64,000 nt of DNA from Phenylobacterium sp. (lineage in GTDB: Bacteria; Pseudomonadota; Alphaproteobacteria; Caulobacterales; Caulobacteraceae), in the NCBI RefSeq assembly GCF_019636135.1, contig NZ_JAHBYD010000018.1, positions 44,153 through 108,152 on the forward strand. Reading direction: 5' to 3'. How positions within the stretch are numbered: position 1 is the stretch's first letter; the number at the start of each line of letters is the position of its first letter. The position numbers and the translations under genes were made by a program. Below the pieces are notes generated by a model, which saw only the letters and a list, made by a program, of their open reading frames with translations, made no database searches and was not told the DNA's origin. Below are positions 1 to 9,096 of this stretch, one piece after another.

Positions 1-1
1 C

Positions 2-1030
2 GGCCGCGGGCTCGACCTCACCGGCGACGCCTCGGTGCGCGTCTACGTCCACCGCCTGCGCAAGAAGCTGGACGAGTTCTACGCCGGCCCCGGCGCGGCC
101 GAGCAGCACCGCCTGGTGATCCCGGTGGGGGAGTACCGGCTGGACGTGGTCGCGGCCCCCGAGGCCGTCGAGGCGCCGGCCGTTCCGCAGGCGCGCCCGC
201 GCTGGCTCATCCCCGCCGCGATCGCGGCTGCGCTGCTGGTCGCCCTCAACCTCGGCGCCTGGTGGTTCGTGGCCCGCGCGATCGCGCCCTACCGCGAGCT
301 GGAGCGGGTCGCCGCGGCCCCGCTCTGGGCCGGCCTCGGGCGCGACCGGCCGGTCGTGGTGGTGGTGGGCGACTACTACATCTTCGGCGACACCGAGTAC
401 GGCCGCGAGCCCAAGCGGATGATCCGCGCCTTCGAGATCAACTCGCCGGCCGATCTCGACGCCTGGCTGATGGACAACCCCGAGCTCCAGGGCCGCTACA
501 TCGACCTCGACACCTACTACACGCCCGTCGGCGCCACGCTGGCGCTGCGCGAGATCATGCCGCTGGTGCGCGAGGCGGCGGGCGGGCCCGACCGCGTGCG
601 CGTGATCACCGCCTCGCGCCTGACGCCCGACATGCTGAAGAGCTCCGACATCGTCTACGTCGGCTACCTGTCGGCGCTCCGCGCGCTGCAGGGGCCGGTG
701 TTCGACCGCTCGCGCTTCTCGATCGGCGCCACCTACGACGAACTCGTCGACCGCAGGACCGGCCACACCTACACCTCCGGCGCGGGCGCGGCGCCGGGCG
801 ACAGGCCCAACCGCGACTACGGCTACCTCGCCGCCTTCACCGGCCCGGCGGGCAACCGCTTCGTCATCGTGGCCGGGAACCGCGACATCGGCGTCATGCA
901 GACCGCCGAGATCGCCACCGACCGCAAGTCGCTCTCGGCCCTGAAGCCCGGCCCGCTGGAGGCGCTCTACGAGGTGGACGGCGTGGGCCGCACCAACATC
1001 GGGGCCAAGCCCGTCGTCGCCAGCCGCTGA
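2..1030 (+). CDS. wHTH-like domain membrane protein, 5' end missing
   Basis: The reading frame is open from base 2, so the start lies outside the window; 342 codons are visible. The first ~45 residues (VRVYVHRLRKKLDEFY followed by a VIPVGEYRL strand) resemble the C-terminal part of a winged-helix DNA-binding domain of the type fused to membrane sensor or cyclase-like proteins. One membrane helix follows (WLIPAAIAAALLVALNLGAW, about residues 69-90). The remaining ~240 residues would lie on the far side of the membrane and match no domain I recognise. A membrane-tethered regulator is an inference. The GTG at base 35 is not a convincing start because the homologous frame continues upstream. Confidence 0.75.
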   Translation, partial: GRGLDLTGDASVRVYVHRLRKKLDEFYAGPGAAEQHRLVIPVGEYRLDVVAAPEAVEAPAVPQARPRWLIPAAIAAALLVALNLGAWWFVARAIAPYRELERVAAAPLWAGLGRDRPVVVVVGDYYIFGDTEYGREPKRMIRAFEINSPADLDAWLMDNPELQGRYIDLDTYYTPVGATLALREIMPLVREAAGGPDRVRVITASRLTPDMLKSSDIVYVGYLSALRALQGPVFDRSRFSIGATYDELVDRRTGHTYTSGAGAAPGDRPNRDYGYLAAFTGPAGNRFVIVAGNRDIGVMQTAEIATDRKSLSALKPGPLEALYEVDGVGRTNIGAKPVVASR

Positions 1031-1084
1031 ACCCCGGGCGGGACTTCGCCGTTTAGCCTGCGACCCAATCGAGGAGGTTCGAAC

Positions 1085-1459
1085 ATGACCGCCCGCAAGC
1101 CCGCGCACCCGCTGATCCCCGCCGACCGCGTCAACGGGACGGATGTCGTGAACAAGGCCGGCGACAAGCTGGGCAAGATCGAGGACGTGGCCATCGAGAA
1201 GGTCTCGGGCGAGGTCGCCTACGCGATCCTGTCGTTCGGCGGCCTGCTCGGCCTCGGCGCGAAGTACCATCCGGTGCCGTGGAAGCTGCTGAAGTACGAC
1301 GCCGACAGGCGCGCCTACGTCGTCCCGATGGAGAAGGCCGACCTGGAGACGGCGCCGATGATCGACGAGACGGAGCTGTCGGGCTGGACCGACGAGGCCA
1401 CCCGCGACGCCATCTTCAAGTACTACGGCGCCTACGGCGTGGGCCCCTACTGGATGTAG
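1085..1459 (+). CDS. PRC-barrel domain protein
   Basis: A 124-residue cytoplasmic protein preceded by GAGGAGG seven bases before the ATG. The segment VNGTDVVNKAGDKLGKIEDV followed by YAILSFGGLLGLGAKYHPVP is the typical PRC-barrel core: G-x-V-x-(N/D)-x-x-G-x-x-(L/I)-G-x-I, then an alternating beta-strand region. Family members bind RNA, proteins or membranes and are often stress-related in alphaproteobacteria; no specific partner can be named here. It stands alone, 54 bp after the preceding gene. The C-terminus is rich in Tyr and Gly (YYGAYGVGPYWM). Confidence 0.85.
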   Translation: MTARKPAHPLIPADRVNGTDVVNKAGDKLGKIEDVAIEKVSGEVAYAILSFGGLLGLGAKYHPVPWKLLKYDADRRAYVVPMEKADLETAPMIDETELSGWTDEATRDAIFKYYGAYGVGPYWM

Positions 1460-1573
1460 CGGCGAAATCGTGCGGCCGCCGGGGCTGACAAACCGGGTCA
1501 GCTTGGGTTCAGGTGGCGGCGGCCCAGGTAGGGGCCGTCATCCGTTCCCGATCACCGAGCGTAGTCCGAGCCC

Positions 1574-1960
1574 ATGCGTCGCCTCCTGTTCCCGCTCCTG
1601 CCCGCCGTCCTGGCGGCCTCCGCCGTACACGCGGCGCCCCCGCCCGCCCAGGCGAGCCTCGCCATGGCGTTCGGCAACACGGTCAAGGCGCTCTATGCCG
1701 ACGGCAAGGCCCAGCGCATCTGGTTCAGGCCCGACGGAAGCTGGGAGGCCGTGGGCAAGCGCGGCAAGTGGTCGTCGGGCAAGTGGTCGCTGAAGGACGA
1801 GAACAAGGTCTGCCTCAAGCAGTCCCGGCCGTTCCCGGCGCCCTTCAAGTACTGCACCGAGTTCCCGGCCAACGGCCGCCCGGGCGTCGTCTGGACCTCG
1901 CAGGACATGTACGGCGAGCCGATCAGGCTGACCGTCGTGCGCGGCATCGAGCGACCGTGA
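1574..1960 (+). CDS. small secreted protein of unknown function
   Basis: A 128-residue product with a clear signal peptide (MRRLLFPLLPAVLAASAVHA, cleavage near residue 20). The mature part is strand-rich (IWFRPDGSWEAVGKRGKWSS) and has two cysteines (CLKQ..., YCTEF...) that could form a disulfide in the periplasm. It resembles short alphaproteobacterial secreted proteins with a repeated W-G-K-W pattern but I cannot name a family. No strong Shine-Dalgarno sequence is visible; the ATG is chosen because the signal peptide begins there. Confidence 0.7.
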   Translation: MRRLLFPLLPAVLAASAVHAAPPPAQASLAMAFGNTVKALYADGKAQRIWFRPDGSWEAVGKRGKWSSGKWSLKDENKVCLKQSRPFPAPFKYCTEFPANGRPGVVWTSQDMYGEPIRLTVVRGIERP

Positions 1961-2189
1961 GGAGCACGACGTTCGGCGAACGAGATACATAGGAGGGCGG
2001 AATCCGCCGTCGCGGATATTTCTGACGGAATCGCTGAAATTCTGGCGAGACGCGAACGGCGCAACCTGACGACGCAACTCATTTGGCCCGTTTTCCATGG
2101 CCAAGCTTGCGTTAACCCTGATCTCTCTTAGCGTCCGCGACCGTTCGCCGCAGGGGGCGGCGGACCTACGGGAACGGGGAAACACTCAG

Positions 2190-2996
2190 ATGATGAAGCA
2201 TATTCTCGCCGGGGCGGCGCTCGCCCTGGTCGCCACCGCGGCCCAGGCCGACGTGGTCACGCCGGCCGACCTCCAGGGCTGGGCTCCGGCCAACGTCCGC
2301 GCCAACGGCGCGGTGGAGATCACCGGCGCCTACAAGCCCGCCGGCGAAACCGGCTCGCTGCAGTTCACCACCAATACCGGGTCTGCGGCCGACACCACCG
2401 ACAAGGCGGACTACGTCCACGCGCTGAACGGCACGCTCGGGGACCTGATCAACGGCGGCGCCCTCAGCTTCGACTACTTCGTCGACTCCAGCAGCACCGT
2501 GCCCGAGTACCTGGCTCCGGCGCTGCGCCTGGGCTTCCTCGACGAGGCCAGCGGCAAGACAGGCTACCTGATCTGGGAGGACGTCTACAACGGCGGGGCC
2601 GTCGGGACGTCGGTGCCCAACGACACCTGGGTGTCGAACGACATCCTCGGGGGCAACTTCTGGCTCCGCAGCTTCTCGCCCGGGTTCACGGTGGAGAACT
2701 ACGGCGTCTCGCTGTCCGAATGGGCCGGCGGCCAGGGCTACACCACGCCGGGCGGGACCTTCAGCCTGAGCGCCGCCACGCGCATCCTGAGCGTCGAGGT
2801 CGGCGTCGGCTCGGGCTGGGGCGGTGCGTTCAACGGCGCGGTCGACCATGTGCTCGTCGACTTCGGCACGGGCTCGGGCGGCGTGAGCGCCAACTTCGAG
2901 TCGGGCGTGCCCGAACCCGGCGCCTGGGCGCTGATGATCCTCGGCTTCGGCGGGGTGGGCGCGGTCCTGCGGCGTCGTCAGGCGGTTGCGGCCTGA
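2190..2996 (+). CDS. PEPxxWA-CTERM sorting-domain protein
   Basis: A 268-residue exported protein. The N-terminus is a signal peptide (MMKHILAGAALALVATAAQA). The C-terminus has the sorting tail VPEPGAWALMILGFGG, a hydrophobic helix, then RRRQ: the PEPxxWA variant handled by exosortase-like systems in Caulobacterales and Sphingomonadales. The body is Gly/Thr/Asp-rich and looks like a beta-sandwich (possibly carbohydrate-binding); function unknown. The second frame-consistent upstream start at 2097 would precede the signal peptide with 31 unlikely residues, so 2190 is chosen; GGAACGGGGAA lies upstream. A strong hairpin follows the gene. Confidence 0.85.
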   Translation: MMKHILAGAALALVATAAQADVVTPADLQGWAPANVRANGAVEITGAYKPAGETGSLQFTTNTGSAADTTDKADYVHALNGTLGDLINGGALSFDYFVDSSSTVPEYLAPALRLGFLDEASGKTGYLIWEDVYNGGAVGTSVPNDTWVSNDILGGNFWLRSFSPGFTVENYGVSLSEWAGGQGYTTPGGTFSLSAATRILSVEVGVGSGWGGAFNGAVDHVLVDFGTGSGGVSANFESGVPEPGAWALMILGFGGVGAVLRRRQAVAA

Positions 2997-3030
2997 GCCG
3001 GGACGTCTCGCGGAACAGACAGGCTGTACG

Positions 3031-3058
3031 ACGCCCGGAACCGCAAGGTTCCGGGCGT
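3031..3058 (+). terminator. 12-bp stem with GCAA tetraloop
   Basis: ACGCCCGGAACC-GCAA-GGTTCCGGGCGT is a perfect 12-bp stem closed by a GNRA tetraloop, 35 bp after the stop of the PEP-CTERM gene. There is no long T-run (TCGGCC follows), so termination strength is uncertain, but position and perfection favour an RNA hairpin ending that transcript or protecting its 3' end. Confidence 0.7.
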
Positions 3059-3168
3059 TCGGCCCTCAGTCCTCGCTGCGGGCGGCGGCGGCCACGACGG
3101 CGCAGAGGGCTAGGCCACGTCCCCCTCGGAAATGCCGCCTCCACCCGGGCATGAACGCTTCCGCCAGC

Positions 3169-4140
3169 TCAACCGTGTCCATGGCCATGGTGATGGTCGT
3201 GCGGTTCCGTCGCCCCTCGCACCTCCACGGTCACATGGCTGACGCCGGCCAGTCCGGCCAGGCGGGCGCGGTAGGTCGCCACGGGCTTGGGATGCGCCGC
3301 CGCGATGACGGCGATCACGGCGTGATGGCCGGGGCCCAGGCGCCAGAGGTGCAGGTCGATCACCCGCTCGCCCTCGTCGGAGAGCCGGCGGCGCACCTCC
3401 GCCGTCAGTTCGGGCGAGGGATTGATGTCCAGCAGGGACGCGCCGGCGCGGCGCATCAGCGTCCCGGCGAACTGCGCCACGAGGACCGCGGCCAGGAGGC
3501 CCGCCAGCGGGTCGGCGAACGCCCAGTGCAGCCAGCGCCCGGCCAGCACGGCCAGCAGCGCCAGGACCGAAACCGCGGCGTCGGCCGTCAGGTGCAGGTG
3601 GGCGGCCGAGAGGTTGAGGTCGCCCTGTCGGTCGCCGCGCGACGCCTGCGCCCCGGTGGGCCTGAGCAGCCAGATGCAGACCAGGTTCACGGCTAGGCCT
3701 GCGGCGGCGATCGGCAGGGCGTCGTGGTAGTCCACCGCCTGAGGGGCCAACAGGCGGCTCGCGCTCTCGACGCCCATCAGCACCGCGGTCACCGCCAGCA
3801 CCACCCCGTTCGCGAAGCCCGCGAGGTAGCCCAGCTTGCCGGTGCCGAAGCTGAAGGCCGGGTTGCCCGCGTGGCGCCGCGCCAGCGCATAGGCGGCCGC
3901 CGCGACCAGCAGGGCCACGACGTGGGCGCCCATGTGCAGGCCGCTCGCCATCAGGGCCATGGACCGCGTCGCGGCCCCGCCGACGACCAGCGCCGCCAGC
4001 GTCGCCGTGCAGATGGCGGCGACGATCCAGGTGCGGCGCTCGTTCCGCAGGTGGTCGGCGCCGAGGTAGACCCGGTCCGCCCGGAACGCGTCCAGCGCTT
4101 CGGGCGGGTCCGGCCGTTCCGGTGCGGTCGTCGAACTCAC
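3169..4140 (-). CDS. dmeF: cation diffusion facilitator, DmeF-type Co/Ni exporter
   Basis: Inner-membrane CDF transporter that exchanges divalent metal for protons. The N-terminal YLGADHLRNERRTW and SFGTGKLGYLAGFAN segments are hallmarks of the DmeF branch (cobalt/nickel export). Six membrane helices are visible. TM2 carries HMGAH and TM5 carries HLTAD, matching the paired metal ligands of this branch. The C-terminal domain ends in a His-rich tail (PHDHHHGHGHG). The GTG at 4140 is preferred because AGGA lies 6 bases before it; a TTG at 4161 would add seven residues. No DmeR-like repressor gene is next to it, but an inverted repeat lies upstream. Confidence 0.85.
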   Translation of the reverse strand: MSSTTAPERPDPPEALDAFRADRVYLGADHLRNERRTWIVAAICTATLAALVVGGAATRSMALMASGLHMGAHVVALLVAAAAYALARRHAGNPAFSFGTGKLGYLAGFANGVVLAVTAVLMGVESASRLLAPQAVDYHDALPIAAAGLAVNLVCIWLLRPTGAQASRGDRQGDLNLSAAHLHLTADAAVSVLALLAVLAGRWLHWAFADPLAGLLAAVLVAQFAGTLMRRAGASLLDINPSPELTAEVRRRLSDEGERVIDLHLWRLGPGHHAVIAVIAAAHPKPVATYRARLAGLAGVSHVTVEVRGATEPHDHHHGHGHG

Positions 4141-4170
4141 GGGCGATCCTGGCGCGCTCAAGGGTGAAGC

Positions 4171-4183
4171 GTTATCTTATAAC
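4171..4183. promoter_or_regulatory. inverted repeat upstream of dmeF
   Basis: GTTATCTTATAAC has 5-bp arms around a 3-base centre and lies about 30 bp upstream of the dmeF start in an otherwise very GC-rich region. Read on the minus strand it contains TATAAGAT, a plausible -10 region, so it could be a promoter overlapped by an operator for a metal-responsive repressor. This is inference from position and symmetry only. Confidence 0.4.
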
Positions 4184-4307
4184 ACATGACGGGCGTCAAG
4201 GCGTGGGCGTCCCGGACGTCGCGTCCTCGCCCGCCGGGGCCGCTCGCCACCCGCAGGCGGCTCGATTATATGGTCCGGCGTGACGCTGGGCAGAGGGGAC
4301 GCAGACG

Positions 4308-4997
4308 GTGACGCCAGGACAGACGGACTTTCCGGACGACATCTTCACCGAGCCTGAGGACGTCGATCCCGACACCCTGGCGAACCTCGGCCCGCTGACC
4401 CGCCTCGCGGGCGTCTGGGAAGGCCACAAGGGCGTCGACGTGAACCCCAAGGCCGAGGGGCCCGAGCGGCGCGTCTACCTCGAGCGCATCGAGATGCAGC
4501 CGATCGACCCGCAGCCCAACGGCCCGCAACTGTTCTACGGCCTGCGCTACCACGTCCACATCGCCACCGACGAGGAGGACACCACCTTCCACGACCAGGT
4601 GGGCTACTGGTTATGGGAGCCGAAGACCGGGCTGATCATGCAGACCCTGGCGATCCCGCGCGGCCAGGTGGCGCTGGCCGGCGGCCACGCGAAGCCGGGC
4701 GACAAGGTCCTGCGCGTGCGCGCCGAGCGGGGCTCGCCCAGCTATGGCATCGGCTCGACCGACTTCCTGGAGTGGGCGTTCCGCACCGAGTCCTTCGAGC
4801 TGGAGGTCACCTTCCACGACGACGGCCGCTGGAGCTACGTCTCCGACACCATGCTGGCCGTGCGCGGCCGGGCCGAGCCGTTCCGCCACCGCGACCGCAA
4901 CACGCTCGGCAAGGTGGGCGAGCCCACGCCCAATCCGCTGGTGCGGATCCGGCGCGACGGCGTCCCGCCCCGCGTGGCCCACGGCATGACGGGCTGA
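4308..4997 (+). CDS. nitrobindin/FABP-like heme-binding domain protein
   Basis: A 229-residue soluble protein. [20 protein letters not shown] matches the G-x-W-x-G-x-G start of the ten-stranded nitrobindin-like beta-barrel (THAP4/DUF1794 family), followed by [21 protein letters not shown], the characteristic central strands. Nitrobindins hold ferric heme in the barrel through a His near the C-terminus; [10 protein letters not shown] (~residue 198) contains candidate His residues. The start is GTG with GAGGGGA upstream. It sits between a metal exporter and a CobW GTPase. Heme or NO binding is inferred from the family. Confidence 0.75.
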   Translation: MTPGQTDFPDDIFTEPEDVDPDTLANLGPLTRLAGVWEGHKGVDVNPKAEGPERRVYLERIEMQPIDPQPNGPQLFYGLRYHVHIATDEEDTTFHDQVGYWLWEPKTGLIMQTLAIPRGQVALAGGHAKPGDKVLRVRAERGSPSYGIGSTDFLEWAFRTESFELEVTFHDDGRWSYVSDTMLAVRGRAEPFRHRDRNTLGKVGEPTPNPLVRIRRDGVPPRVAHGMTG

Positions 4998-5032
4998 CGC
5001 ATGGGCTTGGCCGCCGCCGCCGCGGCGACTAC

Positions 5033-6163
5033 ATGACCGCCATGAGCGAAGCCGCGACCGCCGCCAAGACCCCCGTCACCGTCCTCACCGGCTATCTCGG
5101 CGCGGGCAAGACGACCCTGCTGAACCGGATCCTGACCGAGAGCCACGGCAAGACCTACGCCGTGATCGTCAACGAGTTCGGCGAGATCGGCATCGACAAC
5201 GACCTGATCGTCGGCGCCGACGAAGAGGTCTTCGAGATGAACAACGGCTGCGTCTGCTGCACGGTGCGCGGCGACCTGATCCGCGTCCTCTCGGGGCTGA
5301 TGAAGCGCCAGATGGGAAAAGGGGGGCGGAAGTTCGACGGGATCATCGTCGAGACCACGGGCCTCGCGGACCCCGCCCCGGTGGCCCAGACCTTCTTCGT
5401 GGACGACGACGTCCGCGCCAGGACCGAGCTCGACAGCGTGACGACGGTGGTCGACGCCAAGCACCTGCCGCTGCGCCTGAAGGACTCCAGAGAGGCCGCC
5501 GAGCAGATCGCCTTCGCCGACCAGATCATCCTCAACAAGACCGACCTCGTCACCCCGGCCGAGCTGGCCGAGGTGGAGAAGGCGATCCGCACGCTGAACC
5601 CGATGGCGCCGATCCGCCGCGCCGAGCGCTCGAACGTGCCGCTGGACGCGATCCTGGGCCGCCACGCCTTCGACCTGGCGCGCGTCACCGAGCTGCAGCC
5701 CGACTTCCTGAACCCGGCGCACGGCGAGGCGGGCCACGTCCACGACGAGACCTGCGACCACCACGAGCACGACGACCACCATCATCACGATCATCATGGC
5801 CATGACCACGATCATGACCATGGGCACGGCCACGCTCATATCCACGACCATGTCGCGGAGAGCGGCATCCGCTCGGTCTCGCTGAGGTCGGACAAGCCGA
5901 TCGACGCCAACCGCGTCACCGCCTGGCTCAACAACGTGCTGCAGACGCAAGGGCAGGACATCCTGCGCGCCAAGGGCATCCTCGACATCAGGGGCGAGGC
6001 CCGCCGCCTGGTGTTCCAGGCCGTCCACATGATCCTGGAGGGCGACTTCCAGGGCGAGTGGAAGGACGGCGACCCGCGCTACTCCCGCCTGGTCTTCATC
6101 GGCCGCAACCTGAACGAGGACGCCCTGCGCGCCGGCTTCGAAAGCTGCGTCGCCGCCGCCTAG
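5033..6163 (+). CDS. CobW/COG0523 family GTP-binding metallochaperone
   Basis: G3E-family P-loop GTPase of 376 residues (373 if the ATG at 5042 is used). Walker A is [15 protein letters not shown] near residue 20. The metal motif is NNGCVCCTV near residue 77 (CxCC), and ILNKTD is the base-recognition motif. A very His/Asp-rich stretch (~residues 240-277, [20 protein letters not shown]) precedes the CobW C-terminal domain. Such proteins deliver Zn, Co or another metal to client enzymes using GTP hydrolysis; the His-rich loop should bind metal directly. Starting 35 bp after the nitrobindin-like gene, it is probably cotranscribed with it. The client is unknown. Confidence 0.9.
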   Translation: MTAMSEAATAAKTPVTVLTGYLGAGKTTLLNRILTESHGKTYAVIVNEFGEIGIDNDLIVGADEEVFEMNNGCVCCTVRGDLIRVLSGLMKRQMGKGGRKFDGIIVETTGLADPAPVAQTFFVDDDVRARTELDSVTTVVDAKHLPLRLKDSREAAEQIAFADQIILNKTDLVTPAELAEVEKAIRTLNPMAPIRRAERSNVPLDAILGRHAFDLARVTELQPDFLNPAHGEAGHVHDETCDHHEHDDHHHHDHHGHDHDHDHGHGHAHIHDHVAESGIRSVSLRSDKPIDANRVTAWLNNVLQTQGQDILRAKGILDIRGEARRLVFQAVHMILEGDFQGEWKDGDPRYSRLVFIGRNLNEDALRAGFESCVAAA

Positions 6164-6345
6164 GCCGCGAGCGGGTTGGTCGCCAGCCGGCGCAGGCAGC
6201 TCGCGGCGACCACCTCGGGCCGCACGTGGCCGCACCAGGCGAAGCTGCGCCCGCCGCGCCATTCCAGGATCAGCCGGCGGCCGTCCAGCCGGAACCGGCC
6301 ACGGTGGGTCTGCGATCCGACCGAAACCTCGACTTGCCGCCACAT
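6160..6345 (-). CDS. small hypothetical protein, 61 aa
   Basis: A short frame ending 4 bp inside the convergent CobW gene. The peptide has a beta-rich first half ([20 protein letters not shown], then [15 protein letters not shown]) and a helix with AASCLRRL. It resembles very small alphaproteobacterial proteins that are only a beta-meander, but I do not recognise a family. GAAGG lies at weak spacing upstream of the ATG. Coding status rests on the structured composition and the tidy convergent end, so confidence is moderate. Confidence 0.55.
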   Translation of the reverse strand: MWRQVEVSVGSQTHRGRFRLDGRRLILEWRGGRSFAWCGHVRPEVVAASCLRRLATNPLAA

Positions 6346-6520
6346 CGTCGTCGCGCCTTCGCGCCGGTTACGAGGTCATTCCGGCCCCACCTGAGCCTCC
6401 AAGCCTGAACGAGGGCGGTTACATGCGGATTAATGGTGAACGGTGGTCCGCGAGCGTCGGAACATCTTGAGAACCTGGCGACGAGCGGCTACGAGTCCGC
6501 GGCGACCTCGGAGGACGGCG

Positions 6521-7345
6521 ATGGCTCAGGCGGGCAGGGTCCGGTGTGGGATCGGGGGCTGGACGTTCGAGCCCTGGCGCGGCGTGTTCTACCCGCCGAA
6601 GTGGCCCCAGGCGAAGGAGCTGGAGTACGCCAGCCGCCGCCTCACCGCGATCGAGATCAACGGCACCTACTACTCGTCCTTCAAGCCCGAGAGCTGGGCC
6701 AAGTGGCGCGCGGCGACGCCCGAGGGGTTCAGGTTCGCGGTGAAGGCCAGCCGCTTCTGCACCAACCGCAAGGTTCTCGCCGACGGCAGGCAGAGCGTGG
6801 GCGTCTTCCTGAACCAGGGCCTGACCGAGCTCGGCGACCGGCTGGGGCCGATCCTGTGGCAGTTCATGCCCACCAAGAGGTTCGACTACGACGACTTCGC
6901 GGGCTTCATGGACCTGATGCCGGACAAGGTGGGCGACCTGCCCGCCAAGCACGTGTTCGAGGTGAGGAACGCCACCTTCAACGACCCGAAGTTCATCGGC
7001 CTGTGCCGCGACCGCGGCATCGCGATCTGCAACTCCGACAATGAGAAATACCCGTTCATCCCGGATATCACCGCCGACTTCGTCTACCTGCGCCTGCTTT
7101 CGGCCGACGACGGGATCCCCACCGGCTACGAGGCCAGGGACCTCGACCTCTGGGCCGGACGCTTCAGGACCTACGCCGAAGGCCATGTGCCGGGCGACTT
7201 CACGCCGGTGGACCGCACCGGTCCGCCCGAGGGGCCGCGCGACGTCTACGCCTTCGTGATCCACGAGGGGAAGGTGCGCGCGCCGGCCGCCGCGCAGGAA
7301 TTCATCAAGCGGGTGGATCCCGACTTCAGGCCGGCCGGGGACTGA
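6521..7345 (+). CDS. DUF72 family protein (YecE-like)
   Basis: A 274-residue soluble protein. RCGIGGWTFEPWRGVFYP at the N-terminus, EINGTYYSS, and RFAVKASRF are the diagnostic DUF72 motifs; the fold is a TIM barrel related to UV-endonuclease-like enzymes, but the reaction is unknown. GGAGG lies six bases before this ATG, fixing the start; the upstream in-frame GTG/ATG codons add Arg-rich residues without family similarity. Its 3' end overlaps the convergent histidine kinase gene by 20 bp. Confidence 0.88.
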   Translation: MAQAGRVRCGIGGWTFEPWRGVFYPPKWPQAKELEYASRRLTAIEINGTYYSSFKPESWAKWRAATPEGFRFAVKASRFCTNRKVLADGRQSVGVFLNQGLTELGDRLGPILWQFMPTKRFDYDDFAGFMDLMPDKVGDLPAKHVFEVRNATFNDPKFIGLCRDRGIAICNSDNEKYPFIPDITADFVYLRLLSADDGIPTGYEARDLDLWAGRFRTYAEGHVPGDFTPVDRTGPPEGPRDVYAFVIHEGKVRAPAAAQEFIKRVDPDFRPAGD

Positions 7346-8834
7346 GGTTCTCCGGTCCGGTGTGGGGGCCGAACACCGGATCGTCGAGGGCGTCGTCGGG
7401 CGCGGGACCGGGCTCGGGCTGGAACGGCGCGCTGATGCGGCAGCGGACGCCCGGCCGCTCGAAGGCGATCTTCACCTCCCCGCCGAGTTCGTGGGCCAGG
7501 CCGCGCTCCAGCAGGCGCGAGCCGAAGCCGCGCGCCTTCGGCGGCTCCACCCGCGGGCCGCCCAGTTCCTGCCAGTCGACGATCAGGCGCGCCGGATCGG
7601 TCTCGGGATCCAGCCGCCAGCGGACCGAGACGCGGCCCTTCTCGTTGGAGAGCGCCCCGTACTTCACCGCGTTGGTCGCCAGCTCGTGGCCGCCCATCGC
7701 CAGGGCCAGGGCCATCTTCGGCGAGATGCGCAGGTCCGGACCCGCGAGGGTCACGCGCTCGCCGCCGGCGTGCGGCGCCATGGTGCGCTGGAGGACCGCG
7801 CGCAGCGAGGCGCCCGCCCAGCGCTCGCGGGTCAGGATGTCGTGCGTCCAGGCCAGCGCCATCAGCCGGTCCTCGAAGTCGGCCAGCGGCCCGCCGTCCT
7901 TCGCCCGGCCCAGGCTCTGCCGCGCCACCGACTGGACGGTGGCCAGCATGTTCTTCACCCGGTGGTTCAGCTCGTGGATCAGGAGCTGCTGGCGGCGCTC
8001 GGCGCGGGCGCGCTCGGCGACCTCGCGTTCGAGCCGCGCCTCGTAGAGCTTGTTGGCGGTGACGTCGACGGTGACGCCGCTCACGCGGACGGCGGCGCCG
8101 TCCGGGCGGCGCTCGACGACCGCGGCGCTGGAGCGGAGCCAGCGATGGCCGCCGTCGGCCGCCGACACGCGGTACTCGAAGGTGGCCTCGTCGGCCTCGC
8201 GCAGCTTGCCGAGCGCCTCGGCCACCGCGGGCTTGTCGTCATCGAACACGAAGGTGCGCCAGTCGGCGATCGCCTCCTCGTCGCGCGACGACGCCGAAAG
8301 GCCGACGAGCGCGCGGGCGGCGGCCGGGTCCAGCCAGCGCAGCGCGCCGCCGGCGCGCCACTCCCAGGTGGCGGCTCGGGCGGCCTGGTGGGCGAGGCGC
8401 AGGCTCTCGGTCATCGCGCGCAGGCGTCGCTCGTTGCGCCGCAGGGTGCGCTCGCCGCGTTCGCGGTCGGTGACGTCGCGCAGGAAGAAGGCGATGCCGC
8501 CCTCGACCGGCAGGCCGCGCACCTCGACCCATTCGTCGTCGGCGCCCGGGCGGGGCGTCACGAACTCCACCGGCGCCAGGTCGCGGATGGCGGTCAGGAA
8601 CCGCAGCTCCATCGCCTCTCCGCCCAGCCGCGCGAGGACGGGCCGCAGCGGCTTGCCGATGGTCGAGGTGCGGAACGTCTGCAGGAACCGCGCGGCGGCC
8701 GGGTTGCAGTACGTCAGGCGGCCGCCGGCGTCGGCGGCGAAGAGGCCGTCCGCGCCCGCGATATCCAGAAGCGCCTTGCCCAGCTCCACCGCGAGCCCGG
8801 CGGGCTGAGTCCGATCGCGCCTTGTGGCCGCCAT
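7326..8834 (-). CDS. PAS-domain HWE-type sensor histidine kinase
   Basis: A 502-residue soluble kinase. PAS-like sensory modules occupy about residues 25-270 (DIAGADGLFAADAGGRLTYC, ...WEWRAGGALRWLDP). The phospho-acceptor region is LIHELNHRVKNMLATVQSVA with the catalytic His. The ATPase part has HELATNAVKYGALS, the N-box with the HWE-class His, then IVDWQELGGP (the W-x-E element) and GFGSRLLERGLAHELGG. These features define the HWE/HisKA_2 class common in alphaproteobacteria, often in light or general-stress signalling. No transmembrane helix is seen. GAGGG at good spacing supports this ATG; no response regulator is adjacent. Confidence 0.88.
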   Translation of the reverse strand: MAATRRDRTQPAGLAVELGKALLDIAGADGLFAADAGGRLTYCNPAAARFLQTFRTSTIGKPLRPVLARLGGEAMELRFLTAIRDLAPVEFVTPRPGADDEWVEVRGLPVEGGIAFFLRDVTDRERGERTLRRNERRLRAMTESLRLAHQAARAATWEWRAGGALRWLDPAAARALVGLSASSRDEEAIADWRTFVFDDDKPAVAEALGKLREADEATFEYRVSAADGGHRWLRSSAAVVERRPDGAAVRVSGVTVDVTANKLYEARLEREVAERARAERRQQLLIHELNHRVKNMLATVQSVARQSLGRAKDGGPLADFEDRLMALAWTHDILTRERWAGASLRAVLQRTMAPHAGGERVTLAGPDLRISPKMALALAMGGHELATNAVKYGALSNEKGRVSVRWRLDPETDPARLIVDWQELGGPRVEPPKARGFGSRLLERGLAHELGGEVKIAFERPGVRCRISAPFQPEPGPAPDDALDDPVFGPHTGPENLSPRPA

Positions 8835-8920
8835 TCGAATCCCTCGGAGCGGCCCCCCACGCAGCACCATGCCACAACCTTTGCGCTTGCGTCCCGCCGT
8901 TTGGTTGCAGGCCGCCAGCG

Positions 8921-9022
8921 AACCTCCCCCGCTCCGCGGGCAGGGCGATCTCTGCGGTTTGACCGACGGCCTTTCGGCCGCCCGCATCGATATGCGATTC
9001 CCCTGGCTCCGCAGGGGAGGTT
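8921..9022. repeat. half-copy of AACC/GGTT composite repeat inside GGGGAGG palindrome
   Basis: AACCTCCCC (8921) and GGGGAGGTT (ending 9022) form the outer arms. Between them is only the right half of the composite repeat described at 10051: CGATCTCTGCGGTT, GACCGACGGCC-TTTC-GGCCG side hairpin, then a degenerate ATATGCGAT end. It fills the gap between the divergent kinase and SDR genes and may carry their promoters; no clear -35/-10 pair was found. Confidence 0.75.
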
Positions 9023-9096
9023 CGTGCGCGATGCGCTTGACCGACCCGACGTCAGGGCGGCCTGTTCGCAGGCAGCGACAGATGCGGGAGGCCCCC

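Noticed and set aside
3900..3980. Loss of a metal ligand in DmeF TM2 (Ser where related CDFs have Asp)
   Set aside because: The changed residue is two positions before the ligand pair; HMGAH, the ligands of this branch, is intact.
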